A DNA stretch of 64,000 bases from Macrostomum hystrix (GCA_950097015.1 CATNEN010000038.1:22692001-22756000); one strand, 5' to 3'; shown: positions 42,779 to 53,985, counted from the stretch's first letter. A program made the numbers and translations. The notes: a model not told the origin generated them from the letters alone.

Positions 42779-45416
42779 GCTGCCACAGTGTCGCTCCCGC
42801 CCGCTCGCGATCGCCGAGTAGCCCTCGCCTACAGTCGCCAACTGGTTGAGCTGAGCTCTCAATTACCAAAAGTGCGCGGCAGATCAATCCTTGTACATTC
42901 GCTGATTAACGCCTACAAACTGTTAGACAAGCTCACCGTACTCACTGATATTAGACCTCTGTCAGACTCAACTCTGTTGGGCTTTCATTCCGAAGCTTAT
43001 CTGTCCGCTCTCAAGCGAGTCAGCGACTCTGATTTAGAGGCCGATGAGTTAGACTCGGACTTGTTAGAGTACGGCTTCGCTTATGATTGTCCGCCTGTTC
43101 GCGGAGCCTTTGACATCGCCTCATTGGTTGCTGGCGCCACCGCCTCGGCCGCCGAAGCCCTGACCGCTGGCCAATTCGATGTGGCCATCAATTGGACCGG
43201 CGGTTGGCATCACGCTAAACGCGACGAAGCCTCCGGTTTCTGCTACATCAACGACATTGTCTACGGCGTGCTGGAATTGAAGAAACGCTTCGAACGGGTT
43301 ATGTACGTCGATTTAGACCTGCACCATGGCGATGGTGTTGAAGAAGCTTTCTATTATTCGTCTGGTATACTCACGGTGAGCAGATGCACGCAACTGTGCT
43401 CATGTGTGCTCATGTGTACTCAGGTGTACTCAGGTGTACTCAGGTGGTCAGCGTAATAGGCGGAATCGCCTCTTAGCTGGCTGCGAGTAGAAATTCGTAA
43501 TTTTTCTTCTCCTCAATTTCTTCCGGCCGTTCTTCTACCCCAAATCTTCCCTTATCTTCTACCCAAAATCTTCCCTTATCTTCTACCCCAAATCTTCCCT
43601 TATCTTCTACCCAAAATCTTCCCTTATCTTCTTCCCCAAATCTTGCCTTATCTTCTACAACAAATCTTCCCTTATCTTCTTCCCCAAATCTTACCTAATC
43701 TTCTTCCCCAAATCTTCCCTTATCTTCTTCCCCAAATCTTCCCTTATCTTCCACCTTTAATCTTTCCTGTTCTTGTACCAAATTCTTCAAATATCTCCTC
43801 TCTCAAGTCTACCCTTGATTATTCATTCCCATAAGTTTCTTCAATGTCTCAAAATTGTGGTCTTGAATTTTCCTAAAACCATTATTTTCCGCACCACTTA
43901 ACAATGTCCATTCGCCAAGGTGTCATTCCACTATCGAGCTGACGGCTTCTTCCCCGGCAGCGGCAGCGCCGACGACATCGGCTCCGGTCCGGGCCGCTAC
44001 GCCAGCGTCAACGTGCCGCTGAAGGAGGGCGTCACCGATGAACAATTCGCGGCCAGCTTTGCCACAGTTATGGAGGCCGCTCTCGAATCGTTTGATCCTG
44101 GCGCCATTGTCTGCCAGTGCGGCGCCGACGCTCTGGCTACAGATGAGTTTAAGGTCAGCGACTTTTGAGTTGTGTTTTTGATATTCCGTTTGCTTTTTAA
44201 TAATATTTTTGTGCTTAGATAATCATTTAGCTTCTTGAAGATAATCCGATAAGTTTCTTAGATAGTCCGATAAGTTTCTTCGATAATCCGATAAGTTTCT
44301 TAGAGAATCCGTAAAGTTTCTTAGAGAATCCGATAAGTTTCTTAGAGAATCCGATAAGTTTCTTAGAGAATCCGTTAAGTTTCTTAGATAATCTGTTAAG
44401 TTTCTTAGATAATCCGATTCTTAGATAATCCAATACGTTTCTTAAATAATCCGATTCTTAGATAATCCGATAAGTTTCTTAGATAGTCCGATAAGTTTCT
44501 TCGATAATCCTTAGAGAATCCGTAAAGTTTCTTAGATAATCCGATAAGTTTCTTAGAGAATCCGATAAGTTTCTTAGAGAATCCGTAAAGTTTCTTAGAG
44601 AATCCGTAAAGTTTCTTAGAGAATCCGTAAAGTTTCTTAGAGAATCCGTAAAGTTTCTTAGAGAATCCGTAAAGTTTCTTAGAGAATCCGTAAAGTTTCT
44701 TAGATAATCCGATAAGTTTCTTAGAGAATCCGATAAGTTTCTTAGATAATCCGATTCTTAGATAATCCAATACGTTTCTTAAATAATCCGATTCTTAGAT
44801 AATCCGATAAGTTTTTTTTCTTAGATAATGAGTTGCATTTCGTTATATATAACCGGATGATTTGTAAATGATACATTTTTATCGTTTAGTTTTCATAGTT
44901 CATTAGGTTTAACAGTTGAATAATCCGATTGTCAGTTTAGTCTGTTTAGATAATCCAATTGTATGTTTAGATAATCCGTTTGTCTCTTCTTAATAATCGA
45001 ATTTTCTATTTTTACGAATCCTGCCAGTTAAAATCGTTCATAACACACATCCAATATTTCCTCACACTTAACAATGCCTCTAATCCCAGATCTTCAACCT
45101 GACGCTAACCGGCTATCTGGACTGCGTCAAGCGGCTAATCCAAAGCCGCCGTCCTCTGCTGTTGCTAGGCGGCGGTGGGTATCACTTTCCTTCCACCGCC
45201 AAGCTGTGGACAGCGCTCACAGCTCTAGCTGTGAATGTTGAACTGGACAAGGACATACCCGAGCACGATTTCTTCTCACAGTATGGCCCAGACTTCTGTC
45301 TGGATGTTACACCATCTCTTAAACGCAATCTGAACGACTCAACGGAGCTTAAACTGGTCGTCGAAGCGGTGACAGAGAATCTGAAACACCTTGGCGATGC
45401 ATTGCACCTGCGTTGA
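42779..45416 (+). CDS. HDAC8: histone deacetylase 8 (class I, zinc-dependent)
   Basis: Exons are 42779-43375, 43920-44153 and 45090-45416, all phase 0: 385 codons plus stop (386 aa with an added Met; human HDAC8 is 377). It removes acetyl groups from lysines, including cohesin SMC3 in other animals. Visible motifs (numbered with added Met): VHSLINAY, INWTGGWHHAKRDEASGFCY with catalytic H145/H146, zinc ligands D181 and H183 in YVDLDLHHGDG, a third zinc-ligand candidate Asp in GADALATDEF, and the catalytic Tyr in LLGGGGYHF. GFFPGSG and EIP-like DIPEHDFFSQYGPDF are HDAC8-like. The N-terminus is short, as expected for HDAC8. Donors are GTGAGC and GTCAGC; both introns end in a near-identical CACTTAACAATG segment 13 bases before the AG. 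The start codon is not in exon 1. AATAAA lies at 45419-45424, almost touching the stop. Confidence 0.93.
43440..43495. mobile_element. fragment of the NARS2-intron SINE-like element in HDAC8 intron 1
   Basis: GGCGGAATCGCC then CTTAGCTGGCTGCGAGTAG matches the middle part of the 38.5-kb element (38730-38768) with few changes. It is preceded by short GTGTGCTCA / TCAGGTGTAC repeats. No ends are preserved. Confidence 0.5.
43530..43760. repeat. minisatellite in HDAC8 intron 1, about 23-bp unit
   Basis: About ten copies of CCCAAATCTTCCCTTATCTT plus CTA/CTT, decaying at both ends. Confidence 0.9.
44230..44825. repeat. minisatellite in HDAC8 intron 2, 21-bp unit
   Basis: About 28 copies of AGTTTCTTAGAGAATCCGAT plus A, with CGTAA/CGATA variants. 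A block containing CCGATTCTTAGATAATCCAA occurs at both about 44413 and 44750, showing block duplication. Minus-strand Lys/Leu/Ser frames are artefacts. Confidence 0.95.
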
Positions 45417-45418
45417 TC

Positions 45419-45424
45419 AATAAA
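45419..45424 (+). terminator. poly(A) signal of HDAC8, next to the stop codon
   Basis: AATAAA starts three bases after the TGA at 45414-45416, implying a 3' UTR of only about 15-30 bases if used. It is the only close signal. Confidence 0.6.
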
Positions 45425-45574
45425 TAGACATTTTCAGTTTAGTGAACTTATTGGTTCAGCTTTTTTCTACCAAGCTATCAGAGTACGATAAGAAAGATAA
45501 TGGTAATTATTACCTGTTTCACTTAATTAATAAGTTGATTCCTAGCATCAATTCGACAGGTAATAAGTTGAAGC

Positions 45575-45925
45575 TACTGGTTGGCTGTTTCCCAACAGGT
45601 GTGAAAATCGCTAATTAATGTAGGCCGCTAATGTTACCCTTCCCCAGGCAGTTTTACAACAGGTGTGAAAATCCGCTAATTAATTTAGGCTGCTACTCTG
45701 ACCGTCCCCCAGGCAGTTTTACAACAGGTGTGAAAATCCGCTAATTAATTTAGGCTGCTACTCTGACCGTCCCCCAGGCAGTTTTACAACAGGTGTGAAA
45801 ATCCGCTAATTAATTTAGGCTGCTACTCTGACCGTCCCCCAGGCGGTTTTACAACAGGTGTAAAAATCCGCTAATTAATTTAGGCTGCTACTCTGACCTC
45901 CCCAGGCAGTTTTACAACAGGTGTG
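45575..45925. repeat. minisatellite, 65-bp unit
   Basis: About five copies of a unit that begins CCCCCAGGCAGTTTTACAAC, continues AGGTGTGAAAATCCGCTAAT and ends in TCTGACCGT. The middle copies are identical. It is the longest unit in the window, just beyond HDAC8. Confidence 0.93.
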
Positions 45926-46794
45926 AAAATCACGAATTAGTTGTGTTTGTACTATAGTTTATTAGGGTAAAACTATTATTTAGCTTGAAGCAGCTAATTA
46001 CAACTCATTGTTATCTTTGTCTTCTGTGCATTTATTGTAATTCTTTTTATGCTATTCTTTATTTTATAAATGTAACTAATAAATCATTGTTATATGTCGT
46101 TTTCAGTATAATTGCATGTCCATTTGTCTATTTGTCTATTTGTCTATAAATAAAGCATATTTAAGAATACTTTTTTTTACCTGAATGGGCAACCGGTTAA
46201 AAGTTCATTACGGTTCAATATTATCATGTGTTGACCTAGTCAGTTTGTTAGTAACTGCATTAAATTTTTCGTCTTCACTACTCAACTAGCAGTAGCACTG
46301 TACGCTTTCGTATTCAAGAAATATACAAATGCGCCGTTAATCCCTAGTTAGGCCTAGCCAATCTGCTTCTCAGCTTAGCTGAACGGCTCGCCAATCACTT
46401 GGCTTCGAAATCATTTTCTTCTGTTTGAGTCTCTATATTAAATTATTTTATTTTTTACTGCTAGATAATAGAACAATATGTGCATTGATAAAGAATAGGT
46501 GAGATAATTGTCAACTCCAGATGTGGCGTTTTCTTATGCTAGTTTGTTTTTCTCATCGTTTCTTATCGCCTGTCTATTGGCCTCTAGAAGATCTTTGGCG
46601 GGTTTGGCTCTGAGACAATAGGATTTACCTCGTCAAACAAAGGCCTGGTTTGATTGGCACAATTTTAGAAATATCTAGGGGCCATGAAACTTCTTTTTTT
46701 GTATTTACAAACTGTCAAGCTTGTGATTAAAAAATATCCTTAAGTAGCAGCGTTTATCCCAGCAACCAAAAAATAAAATCTTCTGAATACCAGA
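45926..46794. other. unique AT-rich intergenic sequence
   Basis: No exon, RNA gene or repeat array recognised. It includes a small run of ATTTGTCT near 46125. Confidence 0.5.
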
Positions 46795-47430
46795 ATCGTC
46801 CGAATCATGGAATCGTCTGAATCATGGAATCGTCTGAATCATGGAATCGTTCAAATCTTCGAAGCGTCGGAATCATGGAATCGTCCGAATCATAGAATCA
46901 TCCGAATCATGGAATCGTTCGAATCTTCGAAGCGTCGGAATCATGGAATGGTCCGAATCATGGAATCGTCCGAATCATGGAATCGTTCGAATCTTCGAAG
47001 CGTCGAAATCATGGAATCGTCCGAATCATGGAATCGTCCGAATCATGGAATCGTTCGAAACTTCGAAGCGTCGGAATCATGGAATCGTCCGAATCATGGA
47101 ATCGTTCGAATCTTCGAAGCGTCGGAATCATGGAATCGTCTGAATCATGGAATCGTCCGAATCAATCTTTGAATCTTTGAAGCGTCGGAATCATGGAGTC
47201 GTCCGAATCATGGAATCGTCCGAATCATGGAATCATCCGAATCATGGAATCGTGCGAAGCATGGAATCATCCGAATCATGGAATCGTCCGAATCATGGAA
47301 TCGTCCTAATCAAAGAATCCTCTGAATCATGGAATCGTCCGAATCATGGAATCTTCTGAAATCGAATCATCTTGGTCAAGCAATCTGAATCCTAGAATCG
47401 TTCGAATCATATGAATCAAAGAATCTTCCC
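46795..47430. repeat. minisatellite, 17-bp unit with mixed longer cassette
   Basis: Copies of AATCATGGAATCGTCCG interspersed with GTTCGAATCTTCGAAGCGTC. The 17-base period rotates the frame, so all three plus frames look coding; none is. Confidence 0.94.
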
Positions 47431-48219
47431 AATGTTAAATTCACAATAGGCATTACTAGCATAGTCCCGAAGTAAACGAGGGGCAAAACGCGGCACGATA
47501 CCGTCTCCCTCAGATTAGGATCTGTGACCTCATCTTGCTAGTCCTGACTTAGCTTTCTTACAGTCATTGTTTGGCAAGTGGATGTCAAGGTCTCTGTGTC
47601 TATCAAATGTGTACCAGTGGTTTTTTCTTCCCGTCTCGCTGTCTCCTCCCTATGTAATATTATTCTGGGTAGATTTTTTTGTTCAACAGAAAAAGTTGAG
47701 CAGCCTAGACACACTGCTCAACCATGCCGATCAATGACTTCTGCAAGGATACGCTTGCGCGGTGAGGTTGCACGCTTCTCTGACTAGGGAGACACTTCAG
47801 GTGACTTCTTCTACAGCATTGTATGGCTGAAGCTGGGGCTTATTGCTGCGTCTCTTGCTTTTTTCTTCTTTCAGGCCTTCACTGGCTGTGTGTGTGTGCA
47901 TTTTCTTTTCCAGCCACATATTTTAGCAGCCTCTTCAAGTCTTAAAGGAGTTGCTGCTGCCGATGCTGCTGCTGCTGCTGCTGCTGATGCTACTTGTGCT
48001 AAGAAGCTTCTATTTTTTCTTTCCACTTGCTAAGTATCCGTGGCTTGAGCTGTTCTTCAGGACCACTTAAAAAAATGCTGCGTTTTCTGTCTTCATATTG
48101 GCCATGCAACTTCTGGCTTGGTGCGTGTTGCCAGTGACTGCATCTGGCCAGTCCTGGCTTCTGCAATCAAGTGTGCGATCGCTGGTCCAGTGAACTTTAC
48201 ACCCATCCTGCCTTCCTCT
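47431..48219. other. unique region with a (CTG)n run
   Basis: A GCTGCTGCT run lies at about 47950-47992. Plus-strand translation after a CTTTTCCAG at about 47923 would give an Ala-rich stretch, but no conserved protein is recognised. It could be an unrecognised exon or a non-coding transcript. Confidence 0.3.
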
Positions 48220-49060
48220 TCTCTCTCCTATCGACTTTCCCGTTCTCTCTCCTCCTCTCTAATCCTCTCCCCTGCCGCTTTACTTTTGTCTCCTAATTGT
48301 CTCTAATCCTCTTCCCCTTCTCTTTGTTTCTCTCCTCCATTTCTCTCTCGCTCCCCCTTCTCTCCTCTGCTCTCCTCTTCCTTTCTCTCCTTCTCCTCTT
48401 CCCCTTCTCCCCCTCTCCTCTTCCCCTCTCTCTCCTCTTCCCCTCTCTCTCCTCTTCCCCTTCTGTCCTCTCCTCTTCCCATTCCCATCTCCTCTTTTCC
48501 TTCTCCCTCTCCTCTTCCCCCTCTCTCTTCGCTTCCCCTTCTCTCCCCTCTCTCATCTCTTCCCTTCTTCCTCTCCCGTTTCCCTTCCCTCTCCCCTGCC
48601 GCTTTACTTTTGTCTCTGCTATCCTTTTCCCCTTCTCTCTGCTCCTCTCCTCCATTTCTCTCTCGCTCCCCCTTCTCTCCTCTGCTCTCCTCTTCTCTTT
48701 CTCTCCCTCTCCTCTTCCCCTCTCTCTCCTCTTCCCCTTCTGTCCTCTCCTCTTCCCATTCCCATCTCCTCTTTTCCTTCTCCCTCTCCTCTTCCCCCTC
48801 TCTCTTCGCTTCCCCTTCTCTCCCCTCTCTCATCTCTTCCCTTCTTCCTCTCCCGTTTCCCTTCCCTCTCCCCTGCCGCTTTACTTTTGTCTCTGCTATC
48901 CTTTTCCCCTTCTCTCTGCTCCTCTCCTCCATTTCTCTCTCGCTCCCCCTTCTCTCCTCTGCTCTCCTCTTCTCTTTCTCTCCCTCTCCTCTTCCCCTTC
49001 TCTCCCCCTCTCTCATCTCTTCCCCTTTTTCCTCTCCCATTTCCCTTCGCTTGCCAATTT
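48220..49060. repeat. pyrimidine-rich low-complexity array with about 280-bp higher-order repeat
   Basis: The plus strand is almost only C and T. A long cassette starting CTCCCCTGCCGCTTTACTTT occurs near 48264, 48591 and 48868; the last two copies are about 277 bases apart and nearly identical. The 154-270 codon frames are artefacts. It has high potential for triplex or replication stalling. Confidence 0.93.
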
Positions 49061-49345
49061 TATTTTTACATTAAAACTTCTCAATGATAGGGCCATAAGT
49101 GGGTATTAAACTGGTAACTTAAAAGCCTAATTGATTGTTTTATAGCATAGCCAGTCACTGGCCTGTTGTCCATTAACCAGAGCGCGTTTTTTTGTAGTTA
49201 GTTTAGTGTTACAGCTGTATTGATAATATTCCAAGCTTTGGTCGTCAATGAATTTTCTATAGAATTATTTGTTAAGGAATTAGTCACTCAAAAACTGTTT
49301 TAGATGAAAGCTCCATATGTGCGATCCGGAAATGTAACTAGATAT

Positions 49346-51092
49346 TCAAGTTTTCTTATTTTGTTTTGCCATAAAATAGTTGCGAAAATGGTTTGACCAT
49401 TCATCGAGCTGACGCTGCTGCTGCTGCTGCGTGTAACGATTTCTAAGCCATTTCAATGCTTGCGGGCTCCTTGCGATGTGAAGCGTCGCTACATTTTGTG
49501 TACCAACCGGCTCGGGTCTCTCTGGTGGTTTGTTTTCATATTTTCTTATTGTGTAGCTATTGTTAGCAAAGTGAGCAAAATGAGCAAAAGTTCACACACT
49601 TCCGTTTGTGAACACTTAACGTTAACAAAGACCTCTTAGGTTTGTTTGGCACTTAAGCTGGAACAGTGGCTGGCAGTCTAATAGTCCATGCGTCTCGAAT
49701 AGGAATAAAAGAGACGGTGTCAGGCTAATTGGGGAGAGATGAAAAAAGAAAGGGGTGAGATAGGAGAGAGAGGAGAGGAGAGATGAGAAACGGAAGAGAT
49801 AAGACAGGGGAGAGGTGAGACGAGGGAGAAACGAGACACGGGAGAGATAAGACAAGGGAGAGATAAGACACAGCAGAGATGAGACACGGGAGAGATGAGA
49901 CACGGGAGAGATGAGACACGGTAGAGATGAGGCACGGGAGAGATAAGACGGGAGAGATGAGACACGGGAGAGGTGAGACACGGGAGAGATAAGACATGGG
50001 AGAGATGAGACAGGGGAGAGACGAGACACGGAAGAGATGAGACAAGGGAGAAATAAGACATGGGAGAGATGAGACAGGGGAGAGACGAGACACGGGAGAG
50101 ATGAGGCAGGGGAGAAATAAGACATGGGAGAGATGAGACACGGGAGAGATGAGGCAGGGGAGAGATAAGACATGGGAGAGATAAGACAAGGGAGAGACGA
50201 GACACGGAAGAGATGAGACAAGGGAGAAATAAGACATCGGAGAGATATTATATGGGAAAATGAGGCATGGGATAGTAGTCTTTAGGCCAGGACCTTATTT
50301 CGCCGTGTCTTTATAGATTTAGTAATAGGTAAGTTAAGTTAAGTTAATTTAAGTTAAGATATAGGTTTAAGAAACTAGAGCCGATATGTTGCGAACTAGG
50401 CAAATTACTCGTACAAGCTACATCGTTCAATATTTTTCTCGAATCGGATAGGCAATATACGATTGTTAGAACAATAAATAAAATAATCTACAGATCAACC
50501 TATGCTACGAAAAAACTTTCTATGAGCCTCGTCTCTCCAAGAATCGTCTACCGAGGACCATATATTAGAGGCGTCTCAATTTCACCTGGGCATTACAAGT
50601 AGGTGTGCTTGCGACTTTTCCATCAATTATTTAATAAGCCAGTAGCCTTGCAAAACGTGAAGATGCGGCGCAGGTATTTTAGGAGGCTGTTAGTTTTCAA
50701 TTTTAAGCTTCATATAGCTTTATAGCTAACTATGCTCCCAACTATTTCTTCTCGACAAGGTATTGGGCATTTTTTTCATCATTACCTCTTCGCCCAGCTG
50801 ACTGGCTTTGACTTGGGTCTGAAGTGGATGAGGTGTGAATCGCGGTTGTGTGAGCTTCTCTAAAACCCGACTTCTCAACTTCAGTGCAGTTTGTTAGAAA
50901 TTTATGCCAACTGGAGTGTGTCCAGAAAATTTTCCTCTTTTTTTTGCTTCTTCAACATCTTGCCGGGAGAGACCGCTGCTTTTTGTTTGAAGTTTTTCTC
51001 GCGCGGAAATGGTTAAGAGTTGCCTGAAGAATTTTAAAGAATGTCTGGGATCGGACATATAATAGTTCAGCTGAGGTTTTGTCAGAACAGTC
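49346..51092 (-). CDS. unrecognised minus-strand gene, 3' part (two or three exons)
   Basis: I do not recognise this protein. The proposed last exon, 49519-49346 (58 codons with stop), reads RPEPVGTQNVATLHIARSPQ, ALKWLRNRY, a Gln run, and DEWSNHFRNYF. The preceding exon ends at 50786 with donor GTAATG (KASQLGEE). It continues upstream in one frame to about 51092 (FFRQLLTISAREKLQTKSS, SRQDVEEAKKRGKFSGHTPV), broken only by TAA at 50894-50896. A 33-base segment 50911-50879 (GTTGGC to CTGAAG, with TTCTAAC branch-like motif) would remove that stop without changing phase. The 49519 acceptor (CCAGAG) is weak. The implied intron holds an array, as in the proven genes here. Alternatives are a decayed pseudogene or unrelated open frames. 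No upstream exon was located. Confidence 0.35.
49730..50270. repeat. purine-rich minisatellite, 15-16 bp unit
   Basis: About 34 copies of GAGACACGGGAGAGAT and GATAAGACATGGGAGA with CAGGGGAG variants. It belongs to the dispersed purine-rich family and lies within the putative intron of the 49.3-51.1 kb minus-strand gene. The frames of 161-199 codons are artefacts. Confidence 0.94.
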
Positions 51093-51104
51093 GCTACTCT
51101 ATGA

Positions 51105-53985
51105 TGCAAGAATCGCAGCAAGAACCGTAGCTAGAGTCGCAGCAAGAACCGTAGCTAGAGTCGCAGCAAGATCCGTAGCTAGAATCGCAGCAGGATCCGT
51201 AGCTAGAATCGCAGCAAGAACCGTAGCTAGAATCGCAGCAGCATCCTTAGCTAGAATCGCAGCAAGAACCGTAGCTAGAATCGCAGCAGGATCCGTAGCT
51301 AGAATCGCAGCAAGAACCGTAGCTAGAATCGCAGCAGGATCCGTAGCTAGAATCGCAGCAAGAACCGTAGCTAGAATCGCAGCAAGAACCGTAGCTAGAA
51401 TCGCAGCGAGAACCGTAGCTAGAGTCGCAGAAAGATCCGTAGCAAGAATCGCAGCAAGATCCGTAGCTAGAATCGCAGCAAGAACCGTAGCTAGAATCGC
51501 AGCAAGAACTGTAGCTAGAATCGCAGCAAGAACCGTAGCTAGAATCGCAGCAAGAACCGTAGCTAGAATCGCAGCAAGAACCGTAGCTAGAATCGCAGCG
51601 AGAACCGTAGCTAGAATCGCAGCAAGAACCGTAGCTAGAATCGCAGCGAGAACCGTAGCTAGAATCGCAGCAAGATCCGTAGCTAGAATCGCAGCAGGAT
51701 CCGTAGCTAGAATCGCAGCAAGAACCGTAGCTAGAATCGCAGCAGCATCCTTAGCTAGAATCGCAGCAAGAACCGTAGCTAGAATCGCAGCAGGATCCGT
51801 AGCTAGAATCGCAGCAAGAACCGTAGCTAGAATCGCAGCAGGATCCGTAGCTAGAATCGCAGCAAGAACCGTAGCTAGAATCGCAGCAAGAACCGTAGCT
51901 AGAATCGCAGCGAGAACCGTAGCTAGAGTCGCAGAAAGATCCGTAGCAAGAATCGCAGCAAGATCCGTAGCTAGAATCGCAGCAAGAACCGTAGCTAGAA
52001 TCGCAGCAGGATCCGTAGCTAGAATCGCAGCAAGAACCGTAGCTAGAATCGCAGCAAGAACCGTAGCTAGAATCGCAGCAAGAACCGTAGCTAGAATCGC
52101 AGCAAGAACCGTAGCTAGAGTCGCAGCAAGAACCGTAGCTAGAATCGCAGCAAGAACCGTAGCTAGAGTCGCAGCAAGAACCGTAGCTAGAATCGCAGCA
52201 GGATCCGTAGCTAGAATCGCAGCAGGAACCGTAGCTAGAATCGCAGCAAGAACCGTAGCTAGAATCGCAGCAAGAACCGTAGCTAGAGTCGCAGCAAGAA
52301 CCGTAGCTAGAATCGCAGCAGGATCCGTAGCTAGAATCGCTGTAAGAACCGTAGCTAGAGTCGCAGCAAGAACCGTAGCTAGAGTCGCAGCAAGAACCGT
52401 AGCTAGAATCGCAGCAAGAACTGTAGCTAGAATCGCAGCAAGAACCGTAGCTAGAATCGCAGCAAGAACCGTAGCTAGAATCGCAGCAAGAACCGTAGCT
52501 AGAATCGCAGCAAGAACTGTAGCTAGAGTCGCAGCAAGAACCGTAGCTAGAATCGCAGCAGGATCCGTAGCTAGAATCGCAGCAAGAACCGTAGCTAGAA
52601 TCGCAGCAAGAACCGTAGCTAGAGTCGCAGCAAGAACCGTAGCTAGAATCGCAGCAAGAACCGTAGCTAGAATCGCAGCAAGAACCGTAGCTAGAGTCGC
52701 AGCAAGAACCGTAGCTAGAATCGCTGTAAGAACCGTAGCTAGAGTCGCTGTAAGAACCGTAGCTAGAATCGCAGCAAGAACTGTAGCTAGAATCGCAGCA
52801 AGAACCGAAGCTAGAGTCGCAGCAGGAACAGTAGCTAGAATTGTAGCAGGAATCGCAGCAAGAACCGTAGCTAGAATCGCAGCTAGAACCGTAGCTAGAA
52901 TCGCAGCAAGAACCGTAGCTAGAATCGCAGCAAGAACGGTAGCTAGAATCGCTGTAAGAACCGTAGCTAGAATCGAAGCAAGAACCGTAGCTAGAGTCGC
53001 AGCAAGATCCGTAGCTAGAATCGCAGCAGGATCCGTAGCTAGAATCGCAGCAAGAACCGTAGCTAGAGTCGCAGCAAGAACCGTAGCTAGAATCGCAGCA
53101 AGAACCGTAGCTAGAGTCGCAGCAAGATCCGTAGCTAGAATCGCAGCAGGAACCGTAGCTAGAATCGCAGCAAGAACCGTAGCTAGAATCGCAGCAAGAA
53201 CCGTAGCTAGAGTCGCAGCAAGAACCGTAGCTAGAATCGCAGCAAGAACCGTAGCTAGAATCGCAGCAAGAACCGTAGCTAGAATCGCAGCAAGAACCGT
53301 AGCTAGAATCGCAGCAAGAACCGTAGCTAGAATCGCAGCAAGAACCGTAGCTAGAATCGCAGCAAGAACCGTAGCTAGAATCGCAGCAAGAACCGTAGCT
53401 AGAGTCGCAGCAAGAACCGTAGCTAGAATCGCAGCAAGAACCGTAGCTAGAATCGCAGCAGGATCCGTAGCTAGAATCGCAGCAAGAACCGTAGCTAGAA
53501 TCGCTGTAAGAACCGTAGCTAGAATCGCAGCAAAAACCGTAGCTAGAGTCGCAGCAAGAACCGTAGCTAGAATCGCAGAAGGAACAGTAGCTAGAATCGC
53601 AGCAAGAACCGTATCTAGAATCGCAGCAGGATCCGTAGCTAGAATCGCAGCAAGAACCGTAGCTAGAATCGCAGCAGGATCCGTAGCTAGAATCGCAGCA
53701 AGAACCGTAGCTAGAATCGCAGCAAGAACCGTAGCTAGAATCACAGCAAGAACCGTAGCTAGAATCGCAGCAAGAACCGTAGCTAGAATCGCAGCAAGAA
53801 CCGTAGCTAGAATCGCAGCAAGAACCGTAGCTAGAATCGCAGCAAGAACCGTAGCTAGAGTCGCAGCAAGAACCGTAGCTAGAATCGCAGCAAGAACCGT
53901 AGCTAGAATCGCTGTAAGAACCGTAGCTAGAATCGCAGCAAGAACCGTAGCTAGAATTGCAGTAGGAATCGTAGCTAGAATTTTA
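51105..53985. repeat. 2.9-kb minisatellite, 24-bp unit, with 504-bp higher-order duplication
   Basis: About 120 copies of AGCTAGAATCGCAGCAAGAA plus CCGT, the largest array in the window. Rare variants recur exactly 504 bases (21 units) apart: GCAGCATCCTTAGC near 51237 and 51741, and GCAGAAAGATCCGTAGCAAG near 51426 and 51930. The 24-base period without stops keeps frames of 980 (plus) and 881 (minus) codons open, encoding 8-aa repeats. The plus frame has no ATG start and no composition like a known protein, so it is not called as a gene. Confidence 0.97.

Noticed and set aside
42736-42847. ATG at 42736 as the HDAC8 start codon
   Set aside because: It is out of frame with the HDAC8 domain and reaches TGA near 42847; using it would need a frameshift.
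49085-49150. Possible decayed tRNA/SINE head (GGTATTAAACT, TAGCATAGCC on plus)
   Set aside because: Similarity to the 38.9-kb head is weak and could be chance.
50522-50599. Small plus-strand ATG exon (MSLVSPRIVYRGPYIRG...) with a GTAGGT donor
   Set aside because: Plausible codons and donor, but only 26 residues, no recognisable family and no matching downstream exon.
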